Below are positions 14,097 through 20,758 of a stretch of 35,077 nucleotides of DNA, piece by piece. The DNA is taken from assembly GCA_023248495.1 (NCBI GenBank), contig JAHFEK010000026.1:1-35077 (forward strand). Reading direction: 5' to 3'. Each line of letters begins with the position of its first letter. Within the stretch, counting starts at the first letter, position 1. Under the pieces are notes generated by a model that had not been told where the DNA came from, searched no databases, and saw only the letters and a list, made by a program, of their open reading frames with translations. Both the position numbers and the translations under genes were made by a program. Source of the DNA: Nitrospinales bacterium. GTDB taxonomy: Bacteria > Nitrospinota_A > UBA7883 > JACRGQ01.

Positions 14097-15931
14097 GATA
14101 TTTTCTCCTTCAGAGTCCTCAACGAAATCACTTTATATACTTTAACTTCTTCGACCCGCCCTTTAACGAGCACGGTATCAACATATAACGCCTCAACGTC
14201 ATCTTTTACCCGTTCGAAGACACTCTCCGTTATCAAGATGTCGACCCCATAGTTCTTGGTGAGTCCTTCCACGCGGGAGGCAAGATTCGCGCTGTCGCCA
14301 ATGACAGTATAATCCATTTTTTCATGACACCCCACATTGCCCACAACCGCCGGGCCGGTATGCAATCCAATGCCGATTTTAAGATTGTCCACGCCGGGGA
14401 AAAGGTGGCCCTCTTTATTAAGCCGTTCCAACTCCCCCCGCATCGCCAACGCCCCGCGCACCGCCTCCAATGCTCCGTAATTCGGCAGCGCGTTCGGCGC
14501 TCCGTACAAAGCCAGGATGCCGTCGCCAAGATAACGGTTCACATAGCCGCCCGTCCCGGTAATCGACGCCGTCATGGCTCCCAGGTATTTATTAAGACCC
14601 GCCACGGTGGTTTTGGAATCCAGCTTTTCACTCAACGCCGTAAAGTTGCGAATATCGGTAAACATAATGGTGAGGGTCAGTTCCGTCCCGTCGAAATTAA
14701 TCTTTCCCGGATTTTTTAAAATCTCTTCCATAACGGAGCGGCTTACATATGACCCAAAATAACGCCGCAACACCTTGAAGCGGCTTGCTTCGTCCAGATA
14801 CCGGTAGCCTCCGCATACCACCGCCGGCACCGCGATGCTAAAAACCATTGGGGATAATGGAATGACAAGATACGAGGAAAAACCGGCGATCATCGCAAAA
14901 ATGTACAGAACAGCCGCAATTGTGGCTCCTATAAGCGTCGCCATCGGAGCCACAACGATGCTCGTAACCGCGCACAGCAGGGCCATAATCAACAGCAACA
15001 ACCTTTGATGGGCGGCCGAAACATCCCTGAAGTGGCGGTCGGACATAAACGAGAGAAATATCTGCGCCTGGATCAAGACGCCCGCCATGAAGGACGGCTG
15101 GCCGGTGGCGGGATTCAGCGGCACCGGATGATTATCGGGGAGCTTGTCCGATGCCGGCCCGATGAGCGCCACCCGCCCGGCAAACCGTTCCTTGAAATAA
15201 GCGGAGTCCCCACGTTCGGCGGCCTCTAAAACCTCTCCAAACGAATGCAACCGTGCCTTGCCGTGCCCCACCCTGTAATCGGTCAGCACTTCCCCTTTTG
15301 ACGCAGCATCACAGCCTCCCAACCGGCCACAGACGAATTCCCTTCCCTGGTCAATTTTTCCCGCTTCCGCCAAAGCCGTCACCAGGGCGAGACTGGGAAC
15401 AAGGTTTCCGTTTTCATCCATCACATAAAGCCGCTGCCGCCGCACCACGCCGTCTTCATCCGGAAAAAGATTCACATACCCTATGCCGGAAACGGTAAAG
15501 AGGAATTTGGGATGCGGCATCTGCGCCCCCACGTCCCCCGCCTTGAATCCCACAAAGACCGGGACGCCTTTGCCGCGCGCCGCCTTTACCGCAACCAGAA
15601 ACTCCCTCTCCGGTTCCGGCGCGAACTTTTCTATGGTGATCGCGGGGATAAGATCGAACACCACGCCTTTCGCGCCGGCGGACGCGAGCGCATCCACGAT
15701 CTTCGCGAAATAGCCATACCAAAGCACCAGCGGCACCTTGAGGTTGTCGAGGGTTTCGGTATCCATGCCGATGACTTCCACGCGCGGCGGGTCGCCCGAG
15801 GCGGGTTGAATATTGCGCAACAGAAAATCGTATGCCGCCCGGTCAATAGTTCCGGCAAGAGGAGTAAGCGCCGCTACAAAGGCAAGCGCCACCCCCACGC
15901 AGACGATGACCGTTTTTTTTATCAACGGCAC
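14093..15931 (-). CDS. CHASE2-domain class III adenylate/guanylate cyclase
   Basis: This 612-residue protein starts with GTG at 15931. Residues 1-30 are a membrane anchor. Residues ~31-300 are the periplasmic CHASE2 sensor (RAAYDFLLR, VIGMDTETL, VVFDLIP, GYVNLFPDEDGVVRRQ, RVALIGP motifs). Residues ~308-378 hold three membrane helices, and ~410-612 are the class III cyclase. Metal-binding D426 (MFTDIRNFT) and D470 (LGDGILALYGAP) are present, as are transition-state N549 and R553 (GDSANLASR). The purine-selecting Lys that usually sits four residues before the second Asp is Arg466 here, with Thr542 as its usual partner, so the substrate (ATP or GTP) is less certain. It is flanked by a protease (8 nt upstream) and a FecR-like protein (4 nt overlap). 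Confidence 0.9.
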   Translation of the reverse strand: MPLIKKTVIVCVGVALAFVAALTPLAGTIDRAAYDFLLRNIQPASGDPPRVEVIGMDTETLDNLKVPLVLWYGYFAKIVDALASAGAKGVVFDLIPAITIEKFAPEPEREFLVAVKAARGKGVPVFVGFKAGDVGAQMPHPKFLFTVSGIGYVNLFPDEDGVVRRQRLYVMDENGNLVPSLALVTALAEAGKIDQGREFVCGRLGGCDAASKGEVLTDYRVGHGKARLHSFGEVLEAAERGDSAYFKERFAGRVALIGPASDKLPDNHPVPLNPATGQPSFMAGVLIQAQIFLSFMSDRHFRDVSAAHQRLLLLIMALLCAVTSIVVAPMATLIGATIAAVLYIFAMIAGFSSYLVIPLSPMVFSIAVPAVVCGGYRYLDEASRFKVLRRYFGSYVSRSVMEEILKNPGKINFDGTELTLTIMFTDIRNFTALSEKLDSKTTVAGLNKYLGAMTASITGTGGYVNRYLGDGILALYGAPNALPNYGALEAVRGALAMRGELERLNKEGHLFPGVDNLKIGIGLHTGPAVVGNVGCHEKMDYTVIGDSANLASRVEGLTKNYGVDILITESVFERVKDDVEALYVDTVLVKGRVEEVKVYKVISLRTLKEKIS

Positions 15932-15939
15932 ACCGTTGG

Positions 15940-16830
15940 TTAATGGCCGAATTTCTTTTTTACCGACTGATGCATGTCGCCCATCAAATCCTGAAGCTCG
16001 GCGACCGTCGCTTCCAATTCATTCCACTTAAACGGTTTTTTCTCGGTAACGATTTTCGCCGCCTCCTGCTTCACGGACGGAGGAGCCTCTTTTACTTCTT
16101 CCTTGACCGAGGGTTTAGCGATGGGGGCATAGTTTCCCGACACCCATTTCCGTATAACATTCGACTGTATGGCAAAATTCACGCCGGTAATCGCCGAGCC
16201 GGTGTTTGATACCCGCGCCGCGCTGGTGTTCATGCCGATAACCGATCCCGCCGCATCAAACAGCGGCCCGCCAGAGTTGCCATGATTGATGCTGGCATCC
16301 GTCTGGAACATATCCTTTCCTTCGACCTTTGAAAGGTTCTTGATGCGGGTGCTCACCGTGCCGGTGGTAAGCGTCCACAGCCCTCCCTGCTCGGGATGCC
16401 CTATCGCAACCACCTTGTCACCCACATCCACCTTTTCGGAATCGGCCAAATCCAGGGTAGCGGGATTTTTTGAACGGTCAACGCGCAACAGGGCAATATC
16501 AAGCTGCCGGTCATATTTGATTATGGAGGCCGAACACTGCTCTTTCAGATCCTCCGTCATGTCGCCGGTCACTTTTTCCGGCTTCAGATACACGGTGATT
16601 ACGGAAAGGGGGCGGTTATCGGCGTCCACGATGACATGGGCATTCGTCACCACCACGCCGTTATCGATGAAAAACCCGGTGCCGCCGTTAAACGAGCCTT
16701 CCTTCACCTTCGCGAAAATCAGCACGACCGATGGCGCGCCTTTTTTATATATTTCCGCCGGTTCCATGGCGAAGGATACCGAAACCGGGAACATGAATAA
16801 AAAAGCAGCGCATATTAATCTTCGTCCCAT
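15940..16830 (-). CDS. Trypsin-like (S1C) secreted serine protease without PDZ domain
   Basis: Start ATG 16830 is chosen for the GGGGGAT Shine-Dalgarno just upstream and the signal peptide that follows (MGRRLICAAFLFMFPVSVSFA); the longer frame has no signal. The protein is 296 residues. The catalytic triad is H65 (VTNAHV), D111 (RQLDIALL) and S186 (HGNSGGPL), as in the HtrA/DegP protease core. HtrA proteins normally carry one or two PDZ domains after the protease. Here there is instead a ~70-residue Lys/Glu/Pro-rich linker and a C-terminal helix, so substrate choice must differ. It is periplasmic by prediction and lies between the lipoprotein genes and the CHASE2 cyclase. It may process the cyclase or an envelope protein under stress, which is inference. 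Confidence 0.85.
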   Translation of the reverse strand: MGRRLICAAFLFMFPVSVSFAMEPAEIYKKGAPSVVLIFAKVKEGSFNGGTGFFIDNGVVVTNAHVIVDADNRPLSVITVYLKPEKVTGDMTEDLKEQCSASIIKYDRQLDIALLRVDRSKNPATLDLADSEKVDVGDKVVAIGHPEQGGLWTLTTGTVSTRIKNLSKVEGKDMFQTDASINHGNSGGPLFDAAGSVIGMNTSAARVSNTGSAITGVNFAIQSNVIRKWVSGNYAPIAKPSVKEEVKEAPPSVKQEAAKIVTEKKPFKWNELEATVAELQDLMGDMHQSVKKKFGH

Positions 16831-16837
16831 GCATCCC

Positions 16838-16851
16838 CCTAAACGTTTAGG
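16838..16851. repeat. 14-bp perfect palindrome between lipoprotein and protease genes
   Basis: CCTAAACGTTTAGG sits in the 22-nt gap before the protease start codon, adjoining its Shine-Dalgarno. It could be a regulator-binding site or an mRNA hairpin; as a hairpin its loop would be too small without fraying. Confidence 0.4.
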
Positions 16852-16852
16852 T

Positions 16853-17380
16853 TCATTTATTTTTCGCGCCTGCCAACGATCCCTTTGAAATACAGGCCAA
16901 AGCATAGGTGACCCCCTTCATCGGGCTGACAACCCCATCACGGTCGTACCAATACTCCTGCACCACCGATTCGTCCAGCGCCACATCACTCTCCCACCCC
17001 TTCGCGCCGTTTATCACCGTCGCCTTCTCGCTGCTTTGAACGCCGTCGCGGGTTTCCTCCAGCGTAACGGTGGCAACATTCACGGAAATCGTTTTCGCCA
17101 ACGCCGCGCGCGCGTCATCGGCGGCGCATTGTTTCCCTTCGCTCGCGATGAAGGAAGGATCGCACGTTCCCACCGCGCAGATTTTATCGGGATATATGCT
17201 AATACCGGTAACCCATTTCGGGGCTCCGGCTTTGACGTTTTGCTTCCGTTCCGCAACGGACGCGCGGTCAGGAACGGGGGCAAGGTTGGGAGCCGGAGCC
17301 ACAACGACTTTCGGCCCCTGCGCCGCGCACGCGCTCAAAACTATTGCCATGCAGCAAGCCGCGCTACCGCCCCGCATCAT
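16853..17380 (-). CDS. LPP20-like lipoprotein
   Basis: Start ATG 17380 (MMRGGSAACCMAIVLSACAAQ) gives a compact lipoprotein signal with a lipobox Cys in LSAC. The longer frame would add eight residues of no signal character. The protein is 175 residues. The mature protein has PKWVTGISIYPDKICAVGTCDPSF, then a CAADDARAALAKTISVNV helix, then a TLEETRDG strand and VVQEYWYDRDGVVSPMKGVTYALACIS. This is the layout of LPP20-family lipoproteins (P.W........y.G.G.......A...Ar..L......V). Four Cys in the mature part may form disulfides. The role is unknown; in other bacteria LPP20-type proteins include flagellar-outer-membrane lipoproteins. It pairs with a second LPP20 gene upstream (17428-18000). Confidence 0.7.
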   Translation of the reverse strand: MMRGGSAACCMAIVLSACAAQGPKVVVAPAPNLAPVPDRASVAERKQNVKAGAPKWVTGISIYPDKICAVGTCDPSFIASEGKQCAADDARAALAKTISVNVATVTLEETRDGVQSSEKATVINGAKGWESDVALDESVVQEYWYDRDGVVSPMKGVTYALACISKGSLAGAKNK

Positions 17381-17427
17381 AATAAACCATCCGCGTCCCG
17401 GCAATATCCGTCAGTGCAAAGAATCCC

Positions 17428-18000
17428 TTAATGACCGGCTCCTTCTTTCTCCAGCTTCTCCAGCAACTTGTCGGCGTTATCCCGGACATACCCCTTCATC
17501 CTCTCCGTCAACTCCGCCTTTCTCGTAATGGCATCCTTGAACTTGGCCATATCCAGCCGGGCAAGCGAATAAAACACCCCCGACTGCCTATCTTGGCACC
17601 GGTCAACTATCATCACGCCGTTCAAGGTCTGTTTCACCACGGTCTTTTTGACGGTTTCCACATGCTGCTCTTCCACCGCCTTTTCGTTGCTGGTGGTGGA
17701 GGCCATATAATCGTTCATCAAGGACGAGGTGTAGACCTCGAAGGTTTTGCCCAGTTCGGCGATGGCGCGGTTATCGGCGGACTCGCGCAACAGCGAGGGA
17801 TTGCCGATGTTGCTGGCCACGCCAGTGCCATAAAATGCCTTGCCCAAATCGGCGGGGAAAGCCATCGGCCCCTGCGCTATCCAGAGGGGAAGCTCACGAT
17901 TGTCCGTGCAGTACGATTTAGGCGGCGCCGCCGGCGCGCTGGCACAGGCCGTTATGAAAACACCGATCAACGCCACGCATAAAAGCTTCACATGTTTCAT
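17428..18000 (-). CDS. LPP20 family lipoprotein
   Basis: This 190-residue protein has a clear lipoprotein signal (MKHVKLLCVALIGVFITAC, Cys at 19). The mature protein shows the LPP20 pattern. LPLWIAQGP is followed by KAFYGTGVASNIGNPSLLRESADNRAIAELGKTFEVYTSSLM, then VVKQTLNGVMIVDRC, with a closing helix that ends in a charged coiled segment (KLLEKLEKEG). LPP20 proteins are outer-membrane lipoproteins of unclear function. It lies 47 nt upstream of the 16853-17380 gene. It is separated from the upstream propeller gene by a 230-nt gap rich in palindromes. Confidence 0.8.
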   Translation of the reverse strand: MKHVKLLCVALIGVFITACASAPAAPPKSYCTDNRELPLWIAQGPMAFPADLGKAFYGTGVASNIGNPSLLRESADNRAIAELGKTFEVYTSSLMNDYMASTTSNEKAVEEQHVETVKKTVVKQTLNGVMIVDRCQDRQSGVFYSLARLDMAKFKDAITRKAELTERMKGYVRDNADKLLEKLEKEGAGH

Positions 18001-18089
18001 TTTAATCCCCTTTTATTATCGTTAATCCCGTTGTGTAACAAACCAGCCTTGCTGTTTAAGAATCATTATCTTCCGCGCCCTTTCCTGGT

Positions 18090-18203
18090 ACCACAGGTTT
18101 TAACCTGTGGTTGTCCCCGGCAGGGGATAAGACTTTCCGCCCCTTTTAACCGCGCAAGTTCCGCTTGGCCCTAAAGGGCCAACAACAGGATAAATCCTGT
18201 TGT
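18090..18203. repeat. Cluster of four small-loop palindromes (REP-like)
   Basis: In the gap between two genes of one operon lie four inverted repeats: 18090-18111 (ACCACAGGTT arms, 2-nt TT centre), 18114-18127 (TCCCC/GGGGA, 4-nt centre), 18165-18182 (TTGGCCCT arms, AA centre) and 18182-18203 (ACAACAGGAT arms, AA centre). The first and last share an ACAGG-T core and look like diverged copies of one element. They resemble REP or other interspersed palindromes and could stabilise or split the polycistronic message. Confidence 0.6.
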
Positions 18204-18230
18204 ACCCAAGTGGGAGCAATTGGGAATTCA

Positions 18231-20753
18231 TCACTGAATTCTCCGTATGGTGTGGTTACCATAATCCGCCACGTAGAGACTCCAGCCGTCCGTCGTGATG
18301 ATCTGAGGATTATTAAACCGCGCCGATGTCCCGGTGGCATCGGTGGAGCCAGAGGTAAGCGCGGTACCCGCAAGCGTGGTTACCACACCGCTGGAAATCA
18401 CAACCTTCCGGATAGTGTGGTTGGAAGTATCCGCCACATAGAGGTTCGTACCATCCGTTGTGATGCCCTGTGGATTATTAAACCGCGCCAATGTTCCCGT
18501 GGAATCAGTTGAGCCGGTCAAAAGCGCGGAGCCCGCAAGGGTTGTTACCGCACCGCTGGAAATCACCACTTTTCGGATGGTGTGATTCCAACAATCCGCC
18601 ACATAGAGGTTCGTGCCATCCGTCGTGATGCCATGAGGAAAATTAAACCGCGCCAATGTCCCCGTCGAATCGGTTGAACCGGTTAAACCAGCGCTACCGG
18701 CAATGGTAGTTACCACGCCGGTGGAAATCACCACCTTCCGGATAGTGTGATTGGAAGTATCCGCCACATAGAGGTTCGTGCCGTCTGTCGTGATGCCATA
18801 AGGATTATTAAACCGCGCCAATGTTCCCGTCGAATCGGTTGAACCGGCTAATAGTGCGCTTCCGGCAAGGGTGGTTACCACGCCGGTGGCAATTACCACC
18901 TGCCGTATGGTGTGGTTGGAACCATCCGCAACATAGAGGTTCGTGCCGTCCGTTGTGATGCCATAAGGATTATTAAACCGCGCCGCCGTCCCCGTCGCAT
19001 TGGTGGAACCTGTTGTAAGCGCGGCGCCTGCAAGGGTCGTTACCGTCCCCGCATAAGCGGTCGCGACGCCTTGCATACTGCCCCCCTTGAGCGTCGGATT
19101 TCCAAGCGTAACCGATGTTTCAGTAGAGGCCGCGCTCTCGCCCACCGCGTTCACCGCGGTGACGATGTAATAATAGGTGGATCCTTTTGTCAGGCCCGTG
19201 TGCGTATAGGGGATTGTCACGCCGCTTATCTTCGTACCTGTCGCGGTGGTGACGCCCGTGGCGGTACCCCAATAAATATTGTAGTAAAGGACGGTGCTCA
19301 CCGCGGTGGCGTCAATCGTGGCTTGGGCATTGCCGCCAGTGACCGTTACCCCCGTCGGGGCGGAGGGGACTACATCGGTTGCGGAAACCGCAGGCGTGAA
19401 TTCTTCAACGGCGGAAGAATAGGTACTCGTGGCTGTTTCTCCGCCAAAGACATAAATCTTGCCTTTCACAGCGTCCGCCGTGGGAGATACCCGCGCGGTA
19501 GGCATGGCGGGGGTAATCGTGGCCCACGTATCGGTTGCGGGATCATATATCTGTGATGTGGAAAGGTACGATATGCCATCCCAACCGCCGAACAGGTAAA
19601 TTTTGCTGCCAAGCACAGCGCTGGCCATGCCATCCTTTGCGGTGACCATACTCGTTTTTGTAGTCCACGCATTGGTCGAAGGATCGTACACGTACACCGA
19701 CGATTGCACATAGTTCAGCGACGAAACGCCGCCAAATACGTATGCCTTGCCGTTGTAACAGGATGCGGCGTACCCCCATCTCGCCGCCGGCATGGATGCT
19801 TTTGTCGACCAAGTATTGGTTGCGGGGGTGTACGCTTCAACGGTGGAGAGAGTCGTGGTGTTATAGCCGCCGAAAATATATATTACGCCGTTAATCGCGC
19901 ACGCTTTCGCCTGGTATCTGGTGGTGGACATGGATGCTTTGGTGGACCAAGAGTCGGTCGCTGGATCATACGCTTCAACCGTACTTATCGCCGCGGTTCC
20001 ATTCCAGCCGCCGATGCTATAAATCACATCGTTTACCACCGCGGTAGCGGTGGAATTTTTGTAAGTGGGAACCACGGTTTTATTTGCCCACGTATTGGCG
20101 GAGGGATCGTACTGGCTATTGGCATTGGTTTGGGTGTTGCCCGTATAGCCGCCGATAATATGTATTTTGTTGCTGACCATCGCGGATGACGGGGTACCTA
20201 ACGCCACCGTCATACTTTTCTTCGTGGCCCAATAGTTCTGTTGCAAAACGGTTATTATTCCGGCATCCGTGGTGGTTCCGGCAACGGTGCTGAGGCCCGT
20301 TTTCGTCCCCTGATAAACCATCGTTCCCGCGGCGTCGAAGCCCTTGACGGTGAGGGTCAAATTCGTCGAAACCGGAACGCCGGTAACCGTGCCCGTATGG
20401 GCAGTGCAGACCCAAGGTCCGCCGGTGGTAAAGCCCGTGCTGGTACCAGTGCTGGTGCTCGTGCTTGTGCTCGTGCTTGTACTCGTATCAACCCCGGTTC
20501 CAATCGATGCCGTCACGTTGGCAACAATGTTGCAATCGACCGCCGCGTAATTCGGCTCGGTTGACCCCGCGTCGGGTTTTTCCGATTTAGTTTCGGCGCT
20601 AAGCACCTGAACGCCAAACTTTATCGAAGCATTTCCCGTTCCAGCGCTGGAACTGCCCCCAAGACCGCCTTTTCCGCACCCGCCAAATAAAAAGCCCACC
20701 GTGACAGCGGCGGAGAATAAACCAATATATTGAAAAAACTTCGTTGTTTTCAT
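18231..20753 (-). CDS. Kelch-FN3-NHL double-propeller lipoprotein
   Basis: This is a lipoprotein with signal MKTTKFFQYIGLFSAAVTVGFLFGGC; two more in-frame ATGs lie 2 and 4 codons upstream, so the exact start is uncertain. From this Met it is 840 residues. After the Cys come a Gly/Ser linker and a Ser-Thr run (STSTSTSTSTSTGTSTG, near residue 91). Six Kelch repeats follow (IHIIGGY, IYSIGGWN, IYIFGGY, AYVFGG, IYLFGGWDG, IYVFGGE; roughly 180-460), then one fibronectin type III domain (~470-560), then five NHL repeats of 55 residues (ARFNNPxGITTDGTNLYVADxxNHTIRKV). The propellers are protein- or glycan-binding scaffolds displayed on the envelope. Five NHL repeats is one short of the usual six-blade ring. 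Its start overlaps or abuts the upstream gene's stop. Confidence 0.85.
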   Translation of the reverse strand: MKTTKFFQYIGLFSAAVTVGFLFGGCGKGGLGGSSSAGTGNASIKFGVQVLSAETKSEKPDAGSTEPNYAAVDCNIVANVTASIGTGVDTSTSTSTSTSTSTGTSTGFTTGGPWVCTAHTGTVTGVPVSTNLTLTVKGFDAAGTMVYQGTKTGLSTVAGTTTDAGIITVLQQNYWATKKSMTVALGTPSSAMVSNKIHIIGGYTGNTQTNANSQYDPSANTWANKTVVPTYKNSTATAVVNDVIYSIGGWNGTAAISTVEAYDPATDSWSTKASMSTTRYQAKACAINGVIYIFGGYNTTTLSTVEAYTPATNTWSTKASMPAARWGYAASCYNGKAYVFGGVSSLNYVQSSVYVYDPSTNAWTTKTSMVTAKDGMASAVLGSKIYLFGGWDGISYLSTSQIYDPATDTWATITPAMPTARVSPTADAVKGKIYVFGGETATSTYSSAVEEFTPAVSATDVVPSAPTGVTVTGGNAQATIDATAVSTVLYYNIYWGTATGVTTATGTKISGVTIPYTHTGLTKGSTYYYIVTAVNAVGESAASTETSVTLGNPTLKGGSMQGVATAYAGTVTTLAGAALTTGSTNATGTAARFNNPYGITTDGTNLYVADGSNHTIRQVVIATGVVTTLAGSALLAGSTDSTGTLARFNNPYGITTDGTNLYVADTSNHTIRKVVISTGVVTTIAGSAGLTGSTDSTGTLARFNFPHGITTDGTNLYVADCWNHTIRKVVISSGAVTTLAGSALLTGSTDSTGTLARFNNPQGITTDGTNLYVADTSNHTIRKVVISSGVVTTLAGTALTSGSTDATGTSARFNNPQIITTDGWSLYVADYGNHTIRRIQ
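18240..19060 (-). repeat. 165-bp tandem repeats encoding the NHL blades
   Basis: Five tandem units with an exact period of 165 bp (55 codons) are visible. The CCGCMAC box, for example, recurs at 18266, 18431, 18596, 18761 and 18926. The middle units are very similar at the DNA level, which suggests recent duplication or gene conversion. The terminal unit (18240-18390) is the most diverged. Confidence 0.9.
20435..20491 (-). repeat. Hexanucleotide-type microsatellite encoding Ser-Thr run
   Basis: Reading on the plus strand, GTGCTGGTGCTCGTGCTTGT-type 6-bp units repeat with small changes. In the minus-strand lipoprotein they encode alternating Ser-Thr (with Gly). The repeat keeps frame when units are gained or lost, so linker length could vary between strains. 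Confidence 0.75.
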
Positions 20754-20758
20754 TTGCA

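Noticed and set aside
18090-18203. CRISPR array
   Set aside because: The repeats are palindromes of different sequence with no regular spacers and no cas genes.
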